Origin: Sneathiella glossodoripedis JCM 23214
GTDB taxonomy: Bacteria > Pseudomonadota > Alphaproteobacteria > Sneathiellales > Sneathiellaceae
Assembly: GCF_000616095.1 (NCBI RefSeq)
Contig: NZ_BAMS01000006.1
Span: 62,001 to 126,000 of the forward strand
DNA: 64,000 nucleotides
Direction of reading: 5' to 3'
Part shown: positions 27,908-35,761 of the stretch, piece after piece
Position numbering within the stretch: the first letter of the stretch is position 1
Layout: each line of letters begins with the position of its first letter
The notes under the pieces: model-generated
Databases searched by the model: none
The model's input: the letters and a program-made list of their open reading frames with translations, nothing else
Told to the model about the DNA's origin: nothing
Position numbers and translations under genes: made by a program

Positions 27908-28258
27908 CTAATTTCCCCACCCCGGATATGTAATAATTAGATCAGCCACAAGCTCTCTGTTGTTTCGGTCCATTGAGTGAAGCAGTTTGGGGAAGGAGCC
28001 GATTCCTTCTGCAAAGATACGATCAGCTTCTCTACCGTTCCAAAGTGCAACCAACAGAATTAGCATGCGCCTTTGCGCATGGGATAACTTTAAACCGCCA
28101 GCTGAATCCCGATCTTTTTCAATCTCTTTTATATCGGGTGCTATTTCGAAGTGATTTGTTAACCTGTCTAGGTCACTATCTTTAGGAGTAAAGTAACGTT
28201 CGAGCTGATTGTATGTGATCGCCGCTTTTAGGGTTTCTGTAAAATCTTCCTCGTGCAA
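27908..28258 (-). CDS. Small hypothetical protein upstream of dgt
   Basis: I do not recognise this 116-residue protein. It is acidic at the N-terminus, with a helical core (LSHAQRRMLILLVALWNGRE) and no signal peptide or membrane segment. The only plausible start is TTG at 28258 unless a base is missing upstream, as in several neighbours. It lies between dgt (99 bases downstream) and a divergent single-domain receiver gene. Base composition resembles its neighbours, and the antisense strand holds no competing gene. Confidence 0.5.
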   Translation of the reverse strand: MHEEDFTETLKAAITYNQLERYFTPKDSDLDRLTNHFEIAPDIKEIEKDRDSAGGLKLSHAQRRMLILLVALWNGREADRIFAEGIGSFPKLLHSMDRNNRELVADLIITYPGWGN

Positions 28259-28320
28259 AGCTTGATACCTTTATGATTCGAGCAATATAGTAGTAGATGT
28301 AAACATTTGTATTTTAGGCA

Positions 28321-28685
28321 ATGAGTGAAAAGCGCGCATTAATAATCGACGACGAAAAACTATTTGCTGACTTTGTGAAGCAGGTAGCTGAAGGCATGGG
28401 ATATGATGTGCGGGTAACCGACCAGGCCGATACCTTCAAGGAAACTTTCAAAAATTTTGATCCAACCGTTATTATACTTGATATGGTCATGCCGGGCGTT
28501 GAAGGAATTGAGCTGGTTAATTGGCTAGCTGAAGTCGGGTGTTCCGCAAAGATTATGGTGGTTACGGGTTACAATCCCAATTATGTTGATTTTGCAAAAA
28601 CCATTGGTAGCGCCCGTGGTCTTTCTTCAGTCCAAAGTTATACCAACCTATAAGTCTGGCTGATTTAAGGGAAGCCTTGTCGTAG
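28321..28685 (+). CDS. Single-domain response regulator (CheY-like), one frameshift
   Basis: A stand-alone receiver. The acidic pair is in LIIDDEKLF, the phospho-Asp in VIILDMVMPGVEG (near residue 54), and Thr in MVVTGYNP. The frame breaks after SVQS near 28640. Adding one T continues it as LYQPISLADLREALS with a stop at 28683-28685, placing the conserved C-terminal P-I-S helix where receivers have KPI/KPF. The restored protein is 121 residues, the usual length, although the conserved Lys reads Gln in this reconstruction. The output is unknown and no kinase is adjacent. Confidence 0.8.
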
Positions 28686-28763
28686 AGCCGCCCTCAAGTG
28701 GCTTGCTTTTCAAAAAACACTGTGAAATTATGATCGCAATATTGCGCTCGACTGCGAGCGGAA

Positions 28764-28897
28764 TGTTCTCAGGGCAGGGTGAAAGTCCCTACCGGCGGTG
28801 AAAGCAAATGCTTAAGCCCGCGAGCGCTCAATGATTGAGGTCAGCAGATTTGGTGTAAATCCAAAGCCGACGGTTACAGTCCGGATGAAAGAGAACA
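28764..28897 (+). ncRNA. FMN riboswitch (RFN element)
   Basis: The conserved RFN segments appear in order: AGGGCAGGGTGAAAGTCCCT, then ACCGGCGGT, GGTCAGCAGATTTGG, AAAGCCGACGGTTACAGTCC, and GGATGAAAGAGAAC. The closing stem P1 pairs TGTTCTC (28764-28770) with GAGAACA (28891-28897). FMN binding should switch off the downstream ribH. A small hairpin (CGCTCG/CGAGCG) precedes it at 28745-28760. Confidence 0.96.
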
Positions 28898-28941
28898 TGA
28901 TAATCTCACTCGTGACAGAGATGTCTCGTTGAGGATTAATG

Positions 28942-28983
28942 TTTTGCCTTGAGTTTTTGATGATTTTTGAAACTGAGGCAAAA
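28942..28983 (+). promoter_or_regulatory. Expression-platform hairpin covering the ribH ribosome binding site
   Basis: TTTTGCCT (28942-28949) pairs with AGGCAAAA (28976-28983), extended inward by AGTTT/AAACT. The 3' arm contains the GAGG Shine-Dalgarno just before the ATG at 28986. No T-run follows, so the structure looks like a translational sequester rather than a terminator. Confidence 0.65.
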
Positions 28984-28985
28984 AA

Positions 28986-29498
28986 ATGAACGAAAAGAAT
29001 AATTCCGACAGTCTTCATTCAGCGGTCAAGAACTCAACTCGTAAAATTGCTGTTATTCAGGCGAACTGGCACATAGATATTGTATCGAATGCCACTGGAT
29101 CCTTTATTCAGGATCTCGTGAAAGCCGGTTTGACTGAACAGAGAATTGATGTGATTGATGTCCCTGGAAGTCTGGAAATTCCTTTAATGGCGCAAAAGCT
29201 TGCTAAGAGTAATTCGCATGATTTGATTATGGCGACCGGTCTCATAGTTGATGGTGGTATTTACCGTCATGATTTTGTCTCCAGAACAGTGCTGGATGGT
29301 ATGATGAGAGTGCAGCTGGATACAGAAGTTCCGGTGCTCTCTGTTGTGCTAACACCGCACAATTTCCAAGAGGTGCCAGCACATATGGAGTTTTTTGCAA
29401 ATCACTTTGTTCAGAAAGGGCAAGAAGCGGCAAAGGCTGCCATTCAAACTTTGAATACATTCGCTACCCTTCAACAGCCTGATCGTCTGGCTTCGTGA
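28986..29498 (+). CDS. ribH: 6,7-dimethyl-8-ribityllumazine synthase, RibH2 type
   Basis: A 170-residue lumazine synthase, which condenses the ribityl pyrimidinedione with dihydroxybutanone phosphate in riboflavin synthesis. Motifs are IQANWHIDIVSNATG, DVPGSLEIP, and VDGGIYRHDFVSRTVLDG, where the substrate/catalytic His lies, then PVLSVVLTPHNFQE. These resemble the Brucella/Rhizobium RibH2 subtype rather than the housekeeping RibH1. RibH2 genes preceded by an FMN riboswitch are known in alphaproteobacteria, and this one has that arrangement with a sequestering hairpin. It stands alone, without ribD, ribE or ribA. Confidence 0.93.
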   Translation: MNEKNNSDSLHSAVKNSTRKIAVIQANWHIDIVSNATGSFIQDLVKAGLTEQRIDVIDVPGSLEIPLMAQKLAKSNSHDLIMATGLIVDGGIYRHDFVSRTVLDGMMRVQLDTEVPVLSVVLTPHNFQEVPAHMEFFANHFVQKGQEAAKAAIQTLNTFATLQQPDRLAS

Positions 29499-29500
29499 TT

Positions 29501-31042
29501 TTAAATTATTTTGCTTTCGTGGTCTTTCCAGTATCGATCACGTAGCAGCCTTTTATACAGCTTTCCCGTCGGATGGCGGGGAAGCTGTTCCATAAAATTA
29601 AGTGACTTTGGACATTTGATGGGACTTAAATGATCACGGCAGTAAGTGATGAGCTCTTCTGCCAATCGGTCATTTGCGATTGACATATTTACAGGTTGAA
29701 CGACAGCTTTAACCTCCTCACCAAAATCCGCATTGGGGATGCCAAAGACAGCGACATCATAAACAGCGGGGTGATTGATGAGATGATCTTCTATTTCTTG
29801 GGGGTATATGTTGACGCCACCGGAAATGATCATAAAACTTTTACGATCCGTGAGATACAGATATCCGTCTTCATCCAAATAACCAATATCTCCAAGCGTG
29901 CTCCAACCCTTTTCATTATAGCTTTCAGCGGTTTTTTCCGGATCGTTGTGGTACTCAAAATCCTTTCCATCGGAAAAGTAGATTGTACCGGTTTCATTGG
30001 GTGGCAGTTCTTGTCCAAAATCATTGACGATATGAATAACGCCAATGACGGCTTTACCAACTGTACCGGGGTGTTCCAGCCATTCCTGGGGTCCGGTTGT
30101 ACAATATCCGTTTCCTTCCGTGCCACCGTAATATTCATAGATAATTGGTCCCCACCATTCGAGCATTTGCCGTTTAATTTTTTCCGGGCAGGGGGCGGCT
30201 GCATGAATGGCAACTTTAAGGGAACTGACATCATACTGGTTACGAATTTCTTCAGGCAGCTTAAGCATGCGGACAAACATCGTCGGAACCAGTTGAGTGT
30301 GTGTAATTTTATACTTCTGAACCAGTTCCAGATAGGTTTCAGGATCAAATTTCTCCATAATCACGCATGTGCCGCCAAAACGTTGGACACGCATGTTATA
30401 TCGAAGTGGTGCCGCGTGATAGAGCGGAGCCGGAGACAGATACACGACATCATTGTCAAAACTGTAGAGGGCTTTCAGGATATTGTACAAGTTATCTTCA
30501 GAGCCAATCGGATTTCCAATTTCCACCGGTTTCACGCCCTTGGGGCGCCCTGTTGTTCCCGATGAATAAAGCATGTCCGCGCCTTCACATTCGTCCTCAA
30601 GAGGCGTGATTGGATATCGTTCCGTTTCCTGTTCATAACTTGAAAAGCCTTCCGTGGTGCCATTCATCATCAGGCATTGGCGAACTGTTCTCAGGAGAGG
30701 TTTGATCTCTGTCGCTGTTTTTTCAAGATATGTTGAGGTAATAAATAGCTCTGCACCACAATCATTAATGATATACGCAGCTTCTTCCGCGGAGAGTCTG
30801 GAAGAAATGGCGGTGTAATACAAACCTGCTCTTTGTGCCCCCCAACAGAGTTCGTGAAAGCGGTTATTATTTTCAAGAAAGAACGCGATGTGGTCGCCGA
30901 TTTTCAGCCCCTGAGCACGCAAAAACTGGGCAACCTGATTAGATCGCTCATCTAGCTGTTGGTAGGTTATTACCTCGCCTGTGCTGGCCATTATTACCGC
31001 AGCTTTATCTGGCTGAGATTTTGCAAAATCTCTTATATGCAT
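29501..31042 (-). CDS. AMP-forming acyl-CoA ligase
   Basis: A 513-residue adenylate-forming enzyme activating a carboxylic acid to its CoA thioester. Motifs: P-loop MLYSSGTTGRPKGV, YEYYGGTEGNG, the hinge STLGDIGYLDEDGYLYLTDR, and the C-terminal catalytic Lys in HPTGKLYKRL. The acyl substrate cannot be read from sequence. It is the last of a minus-strand set with a class III CoA-transferase and an acyl-CoA dehydrogenase; the gap to the transferase is 33 bases. Together they look like an uptake/activation and first-oxidation module for an organic acid. Confidence 0.92.
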   Translation of the reverse strand: MHIRDFAKSQPDKAAVIMASTGEVITYQQLDERSNQVAQFLRAQGLKIGDHIAFFLENNNRFHELCWGAQRAGLYYTAISSRLSAEEAAYIINDCGAELFITSTYLEKTATEIKPLLRTVRQCLMMNGTTEGFSSYEQETERYPITPLEDECEGADMLYSSGTTGRPKGVKPVEIGNPIGSEDNLYNILKALYSFDNDVVYLSPAPLYHAAPLRYNMRVQRFGGTCVIMEKFDPETYLELVQKYKITHTQLVPTMFVRMLKLPEEIRNQYDVSSLKVAIHAAAPCPEKIKRQMLEWWGPIIYEYYGGTEGNGYCTTGPQEWLEHPGTVGKAVIGVIHIVNDFGQELPPNETGTIYFSDGKDFEYHNDPEKTAESYNEKGWSTLGDIGYLDEDGYLYLTDRKSFMIISGGVNIYPQEIEDHLINHPAVYDVAVFGIPNADFGEEVKAVVQPVNMSIANDRLAEELITYCRDHLSPIKCPKSLNFMEQLPRHPTGKLYKRLLRDRYWKDHESKII

Positions 31043-31075
31043 CGCTTCCCCCCATTTTCCAACGCCAGGGTGGCA

Positions 31076-32290
31076 TCAGGCAGTTTTTATTGCTTTGCTC
31101 TTAATTAGGTTATTGATTGTATCTTCTGGAACACCAGACTCAATAAGTACTTCTTTCGAATGTTCACCCAACAGGGGTGGGTGACGGCGTATGCTGCCCG
31201 GTGTTTGCGAAAACTGAGTTGGTATGCCGGTGAAACGCAGCCTTCCCTCAGTAGGGTGCTCCATTTCATGCCAGAAGTTGGTCGCGACCAGATGTGGATC
31301 GGAAATGAGATCACTCGCAGTATTAATCGGGACTGCAGGAATTCCGGCTTCGTCTAGCATTGATAGCCACTCTTCAGCAGTGCGTGTTTCGATTATGTCA
31401 GAGAGAATAGAATACAGTTCATCAATGTTTGCCAATCTTTTGGAAATGCTGCAAAAGCGGGGGTCCTGCATGAGCTCGGGTCGCTCGGCCAGATCAAAAA
31501 ACGCTTTCCACTGTTTGTCGACATAGGGCAACACGCCAATCATTTTGTTATCCTTGGTCTTGTATGGATGGCGCGTCGGAGAAGTGGCTCGTGGGTATCC
31601 TGCTGTTCCCTGCGGGGGAATAAAATGTTCTCCATAAATATGTTCCAGCATGTGAAATTGGACCATAGTCTCGAACATAGGGACTTTGACTTCTTGTCCT
31701 CTGCCTGTCCGCTCTTTGTGAAAGAGCGCCATTGTGATCGCATAAACGACAGTCAGACCGGTTGCTTTGTCGGCTAATACAGTAGGCATATAGGATGGCC
31801 GTCCGACCAGATCGCTTTGGGTTGCGGCAATTCCACTTACGCCCTGAATCATATCGTCATAAGCAGGCTTGTTCGCATAAGGACCATCCTGTGAAAACCC
31901 AAATGCACCGCAATAAATGATACCCGGATTTATTTTTTTAACTTCTTCGTAACTGAGGCCTAGCCGATTAACTGCGGAAGGGCGCATGTTGTGAACAAAA
32001 ACGTCTACAGTTTTCAGAAATTCGACAAAAGCTGCTTTGCCGTCTTTATTTTTCAGGTCAATGGACAGGCTTCGTTTATTTCGGTTTGCATGCATGTATA
32101 CAGCGGCCATGCCTTCTGAATGACGGGGCCCGATATCACGCGTTGTATCACCATCCAAGCCTTCTATTTTTATGACGTCAGCACCGTGATCTGCCAGAAT
32201 TTGTGTCGCAAAAGGCCCGAGCAGGACGGAAGTTAAGTCCGCGATTTTTACCCCACTTAAAGGGCCGTCGCTTTGAGAATGTGTGTTCAT
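31076..32290 (-). CDS. Class III CoA-transferase (CaiB/BaiF family)
   Basis: A 404-residue family III CoA-transferase. The N-terminal GVKIADLTSVLLGPFATQIL and VIKIEGLDGDTTRDIGP, the catalytic Asp in NKPAYDDMIQGVSG, and GRGQEVKVPMFETM are characteristic. It moves CoA between acyl groups, for example from succinyl-CoA to a carboxylic acid. I choose the ATG at 32290; an upstream ATG at 32338 would overlap the dehydrogenase gene by 38 bases. It lies between the ligase and acyl-CoA dehydrogenase genes in one apparent operon. Confidence 0.92.
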   Translation of the reverse strand: MNTHSQSDGPLSGVKIADLTSVLLGPFATQILADHGADVIKIEGLDGDTTRDIGPRHSEGMAAVYMHANRNKRSLSIDLKNKDGKAAFVEFLKTVDVFVHNMRPSAVNRLGLSYEEVKKINPGIIYCGAFGFSQDGPYANKPAYDDMIQGVSGIAATQSDLVGRPSYMPTVLADKATGLTVVYAITMALFHKERTGRGQEVKVPMFETMVQFHMLEHIYGEHFIPPQGTAGYPRATSPTRHPYKTKDNKMIGVLPYVDKQWKAFFDLAERPELMQDPRFCSISKRLANIDELYSILSDIIETRTAEEWLSMLDEAGIPAVPINTASDLISDPHLVATNFWHEMEHPTEGRLRFTGIPTQFSQTPGSIRRHPPLLGEHSKEVLIESGVPEDTINNLIKSKAIKTA

Positions 32291-32300
32291 GGCTGGCCTA

Positions 32301-33467
32301 TTAGTATGATTTTGGCAGGCCGAGAGCCTTTTCCGCAATGTAGCACAGAATTAATTGTGGGCTGATTGGGGCAATACGGCAAATCATGACTTCGCGCATT
32401 AATCTTTCCACTGTAAATTCTTTGGCATAACCTACGCCACCGTGAGTGAGAACAGCTTGCTGGCAGGCCTTAAACCCTGCTTCGCCGCCCATATATTTGG
32501 CGGCATTCGCATATGTTCCGCATTCTTGTCCACTATCGTAAAGATAAGCAGCCTTCATTGCCATCAACATGGCAGCTTCCAATTCCATCCAGTTTTCAGC
32601 CAGTGGATGCTGGATGGACTGATTTTGCCCAATTGGCCTGCCGAATACCTCACGGTCTTTGGCATATTTTGTTGCTCTGGCCAGGGCGTTCATGCCAACG
32701 CCGGCACCCTCGGCACCGATAAGAACTCTTTCTGGATTAAGGCTATGAAGCAGGTAATAAAACCCTTTACCCTCTTCCCCAACGAGATCTTCTTTTGGGA
32801 TCGGCAGGTCATTAATAAAGACTTCGTTTGAGTCTACAGCTTTTCGCCCCATTTTTTCGATGACACGGACATCACAATGTTCGCGGTTCAAGTCGGTATA
32901 GAAGATGGACAATCCATCGGTGGGTTTCTTGCACTCTTCGATTGGTGTTGTCCTTGCAAGAAGCATTATTTTGTCTGCTTCTTGTCCAGTTGTTGTCCAC
33001 ATTTTTTGCCCGTTGGCAATGTAGTGGTCTTTATTCCACACAGCCTTTGTCTGGATCGCAGAAGTGTTAAGGCCGGAATTAGGTTCGGTTACACCAAAAC
33101 AGGTTTTGATCTTCCCTTGGATCAGATCAGGTAACCATCGTTCTTTTTGTTCCTGATTACCAAATACGACAATAGGATGCGGACCAAAAATATTTATATG
33201 AATTGCGGAGGCTGCAGACATGCCACCAGGTGACTTGGCAACCTCATGCATCATTATAGCGGCCTCTGTCACACCTAGATTGGCGCCACCAAACTCCTCA
33301 GGCATTGTAATGCCGAGCCAGCCAGCATCAGCCATGGCTTTGTGAAATTCGTGCGGAAATTCACCCGTACGATCATGGTCGTGCCAATATTCATCATTAA
33401 AACGTGCGCAAAGTCCGGCCACGTTATCCCGAATTGAGAGCTGATCATCAGTTAATGAAAAGTCCAT
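32301..33467 (-). CDS. Acyl-CoA dehydrogenase
   Basis: A 388-residue FAD acyl-CoA dehydrogenase. Landmarks are CFGVTEPNSGLNTSAIQTKA (FAD/substrate), KMWTTTGQEADKIML, DREVFGRPIGQNQSIQHPLA and the C-terminal THGGVGYAKEFTVERLMRE. The usual C-terminal catalytic Glu position reads IAPISPQ. A Glu in helix G (LNPERVLIG) is well placed to act as the base, as in isovaleryl-CoA dehydrogenase. This suggests a branched or cyclic substrate, by inference. It is the first gene of the ligase/CoA-transferase operon. Confidence 0.92.
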   Translation of the reverse strand: MDFSLTDDQLSIRDNVAGLCARFNDEYWHDHDRTGEFPHEFHKAMADAGWLGITMPEEFGGANLGVTEAAIMMHEVAKSPGGMSAASAIHINIFGPHPIVVFGNQEQKERWLPDLIQGKIKTCFGVTEPNSGLNTSAIQTKAVWNKDHYIANGQKMWTTTGQEADKIMLLARTTPIEECKKPTDGLSIFYTDLNREHCDVRVIEKMGRKAVDSNEVFINDLPIPKEDLVGEEGKGFYYLLHSLNPERVLIGAEGAGVGMNALARATKYAKDREVFGRPIGQNQSIQHPLAENWMELEAAMLMAMKAAYLYDSGQECGTYANAAKYMGGEAGFKACQQAVLTHGGVGYAKEFTVERLMREVMICRIAPISPQLILCYIAEKALGLPKSY

Positions 33468-33585
33468 TTTTTGGTCCTTTTTATTTTTATTTTTATGAAG
33501 CTACACTGCACGAACTCAGCTCAGCGATCAAGCTTTCCTAGTGAAAATTGACGATATTTCGGATTAAATTCTTATATCTGAACAA

Positions 33586-33622
33586 AAAAGGCCCGCATTT
33601 TACTGCGGGCCTTTTCTTTTTT
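33586..33622 (-). terminator. Terminator of the TRAP transporter operon
   Basis: The perfect 12-bp stem AAAAGGCCCGCA/TGCGGGCCTTTT (33586-33597 with 33604-33615) has a 6-base loop. On the minus strand it is followed by a T-run (complement of 33584-33589). It lies 12 bases beyond the dctM stop and insulates the TRAP genes from the downstream acyl-CoA dehydrogenase operon. Confidence 0.92.
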
Positions 33623-33633
33623 GATAGTTTGGC

Positions 33634-34941
33634 TTAGTTCAGCATTGTTTGTGGTAACCACAGAATGAGCGATGGGAACGCTATAAACAGTGCCACCGTC
33701 AAAATATCTGCTACAAAAAACGGACCGATCCCTCGGAAAACATCCGCAAGCGGAATATCAGGCCGGACACCGTTTACGACATAGCAGTTCAATCCAATTG
33801 GTGGTGTGATGAGGCAAATCTCAACCATTTTCACAACGATAATTCCAAACCAGATAGGATCATAGCCAAGGCCAATAACTGCTGGATACACAACTGGCAG
33901 AGTTAGCAGCAGCATGCCAATTGCGTCCATGAACATACCTAAAATGGCATAGCCGCACAGAATGAGCAGAATGGTTACAGTTGGCGGGAATGGTAACCCA
34001 AGGATCCATTCAGCAAAAGCTTCTGGTAAGCCAGAGAAGCCGAGAAAACGAACGAATACCAAAACACCCCAGATAATCGAGAAGATCATAACACTGAGTT
34101 TGGCAGTTTCAAATAAGGCTTCTTTTAATTGCTTGGTTCTCATCCCGTGAGCAAATGCAAGGATCAGAACAACAAAAGCTCCGAGTGCACCGGCTTCTGT
34201 GGGAGTTGCCCATCCACCGTAAATCGCGCTGAAGATAATGCCAATTACAGCCACGATAGGTAATGTTCCGGGTAAGGATTTTACCCGTTCAGCCATTGTA
34301 AAGCCGCGAACTGGTGGTCCTAGCTTGGGATTAACCGTTGCACGCCCCATAATAATGAACGCGTATATGAGCGCTGATACGATGCCAGGAATGAAGCCTG
34401 CCAACAATAATGCGCCCACGGATTGTTCAACGATAATGGCGTAAATAACCAGAATAGCACTAGGCGGTATGAGTGACGCAAGCGTACCGCCAGCAGCAAC
34501 AACACCCGCAGCTAGCCTGCGATCATAACCCGCGCGCAACATTTCCGGGATGGCGACGCGGCTGAATACCGCTGCTGTAGCAGTACTCGCACCGGAGACC
34601 GCTGCAAAACCTGCAGCAGCAAAAACCGATGCCACAGCGAGGCCACCGGGAACCCAGCCAATCCATTTCTTTGCCGCATCAAAGGCGGCGGTTGTAATAC
34701 CTGCGTGAAATGCCAAATAACCGATCAGGATAAACATTGGCAAAACGCTTAGCGAATATAGTGTGGATTTGGAATGTGGAATTGTTCCAACGATGCCGGT
34801 ACCCGCATCCCATCCAATGATGGATACTATGCCGATCATACCTACAACTGTGGCGGCGATATAAACCCGGACACCCAGGAAAACCATTAGCATCAGGGCG
34901 CCCATACCGATAATGCCGGTAACTAGAGGATCGAGTTCCAT
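33634..34941 (-). CDS. dctM: TRAP transporter large permease (DctM type)
   Basis: A 435-residue inner-membrane protein with many hydrophobic helices, the transport subunit of a Na+-driven TRAP importer. Family motifs include VLPMFILIGYLAFHAGI, AAGGTLASLIPPSAILVIYA, WATPTEAGALGAFVVL and LITPPIGLNCYVV near the C-terminus. Its ATG overlaps the stop of dctQ. The substrate, by neighbourhood, is probably an organic acid handled by the adjacent acyl-CoA genes; this is inference only. Confidence 0.95.
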   Translation of the reverse strand: MELDPLVTGIIGMGALMLMVFLGVRVYIAATVVGMIGIVSIIGWDAGTGIVGTIPHSKSTLYSLSVLPMFILIGYLAFHAGITTAAFDAAKKWIGWVPGGLAVASVFAAAGFAAVSGASTATAAVFSRVAIPEMLRAGYDRRLAAGVVAAGGTLASLIPPSAILVIYAIIVEQSVGALLLAGFIPGIVSALIYAFIIMGRATVNPKLGPPVRGFTMAERVKSLPGTLPIVAVIGIIFSAIYGGWATPTEAGALGAFVVLILAFAHGMRTKQLKEALFETAKLSVMIFSIIWGVLVFVRFLGFSGLPEAFAEWILGLPFPPTVTILLILCGYAILGMFMDAIGMLLLTLPVVYPAVIGLGYDPIWFGIIVVKMVEICLITPPIGLNCYVVNGVRPDIPLADVFRGIGPFFVADILTVALFIAFPSLILWLPQTMLN

Positions 34942-35612
34942 TATTTTTTCCCCCCGGATTTACGGTACGATTTGTCAAATTCTGCTTCTTTGGCGGCTTC
35001 TTCTCCCAATGCATCGGCAATCTCATGCCGAGCCTGTTCCTCCACATCTTCGATCACGGGAATAGCGACAATTGGGGCGTTTGGATAAATGAACATGCGT
35101 CCGAAACCAACCGCCTGAATGGCAAAGCGGATCCATAAGACACCAAAGGCTAGCGGAATTATCAGCTTTGCGGGCCAGATAGGCAGGCCGATATCAATCG
35201 TAGAGTCGCCAAAATCATAAGCTCTTTCAAAGTGAAGCCAGCTTTTCTGGATGAGTACGGTTATGACAAAAAGACCAACGAGCGTTGCTAGAAACTCAAA
35301 GAAGTACAGCGTGCGACCGTTGAATTTTGCCATAAACAGATCCATACGGACATGACCACCTAAGCGTTGACAATAGGCAATACCAAAAAAGGCAAAAATC
35401 ACCATGCTTTGTTCGATGAAGTCGATATAGCCGTAAATCGGCATATCCAGTAATTTTCTGCCAAGTACTTGCGACACGCCGAGGATCATGACGATAAAAA
35501 TTGCCGTAGCCGAGAAACCGTTAAGAAAGTTTTCCAGTTTAGAAAACCAGAAATCAAATTTGCCAAGTAGCCCTGTCGGCGGCTCTTGAGGAGAAACTGA
35601 GTGTGTTATCAT
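34941..35612 (-). CDS. dctQ: TRAP transporter small permease (DctQ type)
   Basis: A 223-residue membrane protein with four hydrophobic segments and the typical DctQ core: RKLLDMPIYGYIDFIEQSMV, GGHVRMDLFM and LPIWPAKLIIPLAFGVL. It has a charged cytoplasmic C-terminal tail (residues about 190-223) rich in Glu, Ala and Lys. It partners DctM and overlaps it by one base. The gene follows dctP after a 149-base gap that contains a terminator-like hairpin. Confidence 0.93.
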   Translation of the reverse strand: MITHSVSPQEPPTGLLGKFDFWFSKLENFLNGFSATAIFIVMILGVSQVLGRKLLDMPIYGYIDFIEQSMVIFAFFGIAYCQRLGGHVRMDLFMAKFNGRTLYFFEFLATLVGLFVITVLIQKSWLHFERAYDFGDSTIDIGLPIWPAKLIIPLAFGVLWIRFAIQAVGFGRMFIYPNAPIVAIPVIEDVEEQARHEIADALGEEAAKEAEFDKSYRKSGGKK

Positions 35613-35710
35613 TGACTATCTCTCTAGAAAGAGGAACCAATAAGCTCCAGTTGGAGCCGTTTGTATTTCTTCTAACTTCTTAGTGGTTAGATTTATTTGG
35701 AATTTCCACG

Positions 35711-35747
35711 AAAAAGGGGCCGGTAGCGTGAAAGCTATACCGGCCCC
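35711..35747 (-). terminator. Terminator/attenuator between dctP and dctQ
   Basis: The 10-bp stem GGGGCCGGTA (35716-35725) pairs with TACCGGCCCC (35738-35747). Read on the minus strand it is followed by TTTTT (complement of 35711-35715). It lies just after dctP and before dctQM. Partial termination here would keep the binding protein more abundant than the permease, as is common in binding-protein transporters. Confidence 0.82.
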
Positions 35748-35761
35748 ACATTCATCACCTA

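Noticed and set aside
29696-30565. A 289-codon open frame on the plus strand
   Set aside because: It lies entirely antisense to the acyl-CoA ligase, whose motifs are fully conserved, and its translation has no recognisable domain.
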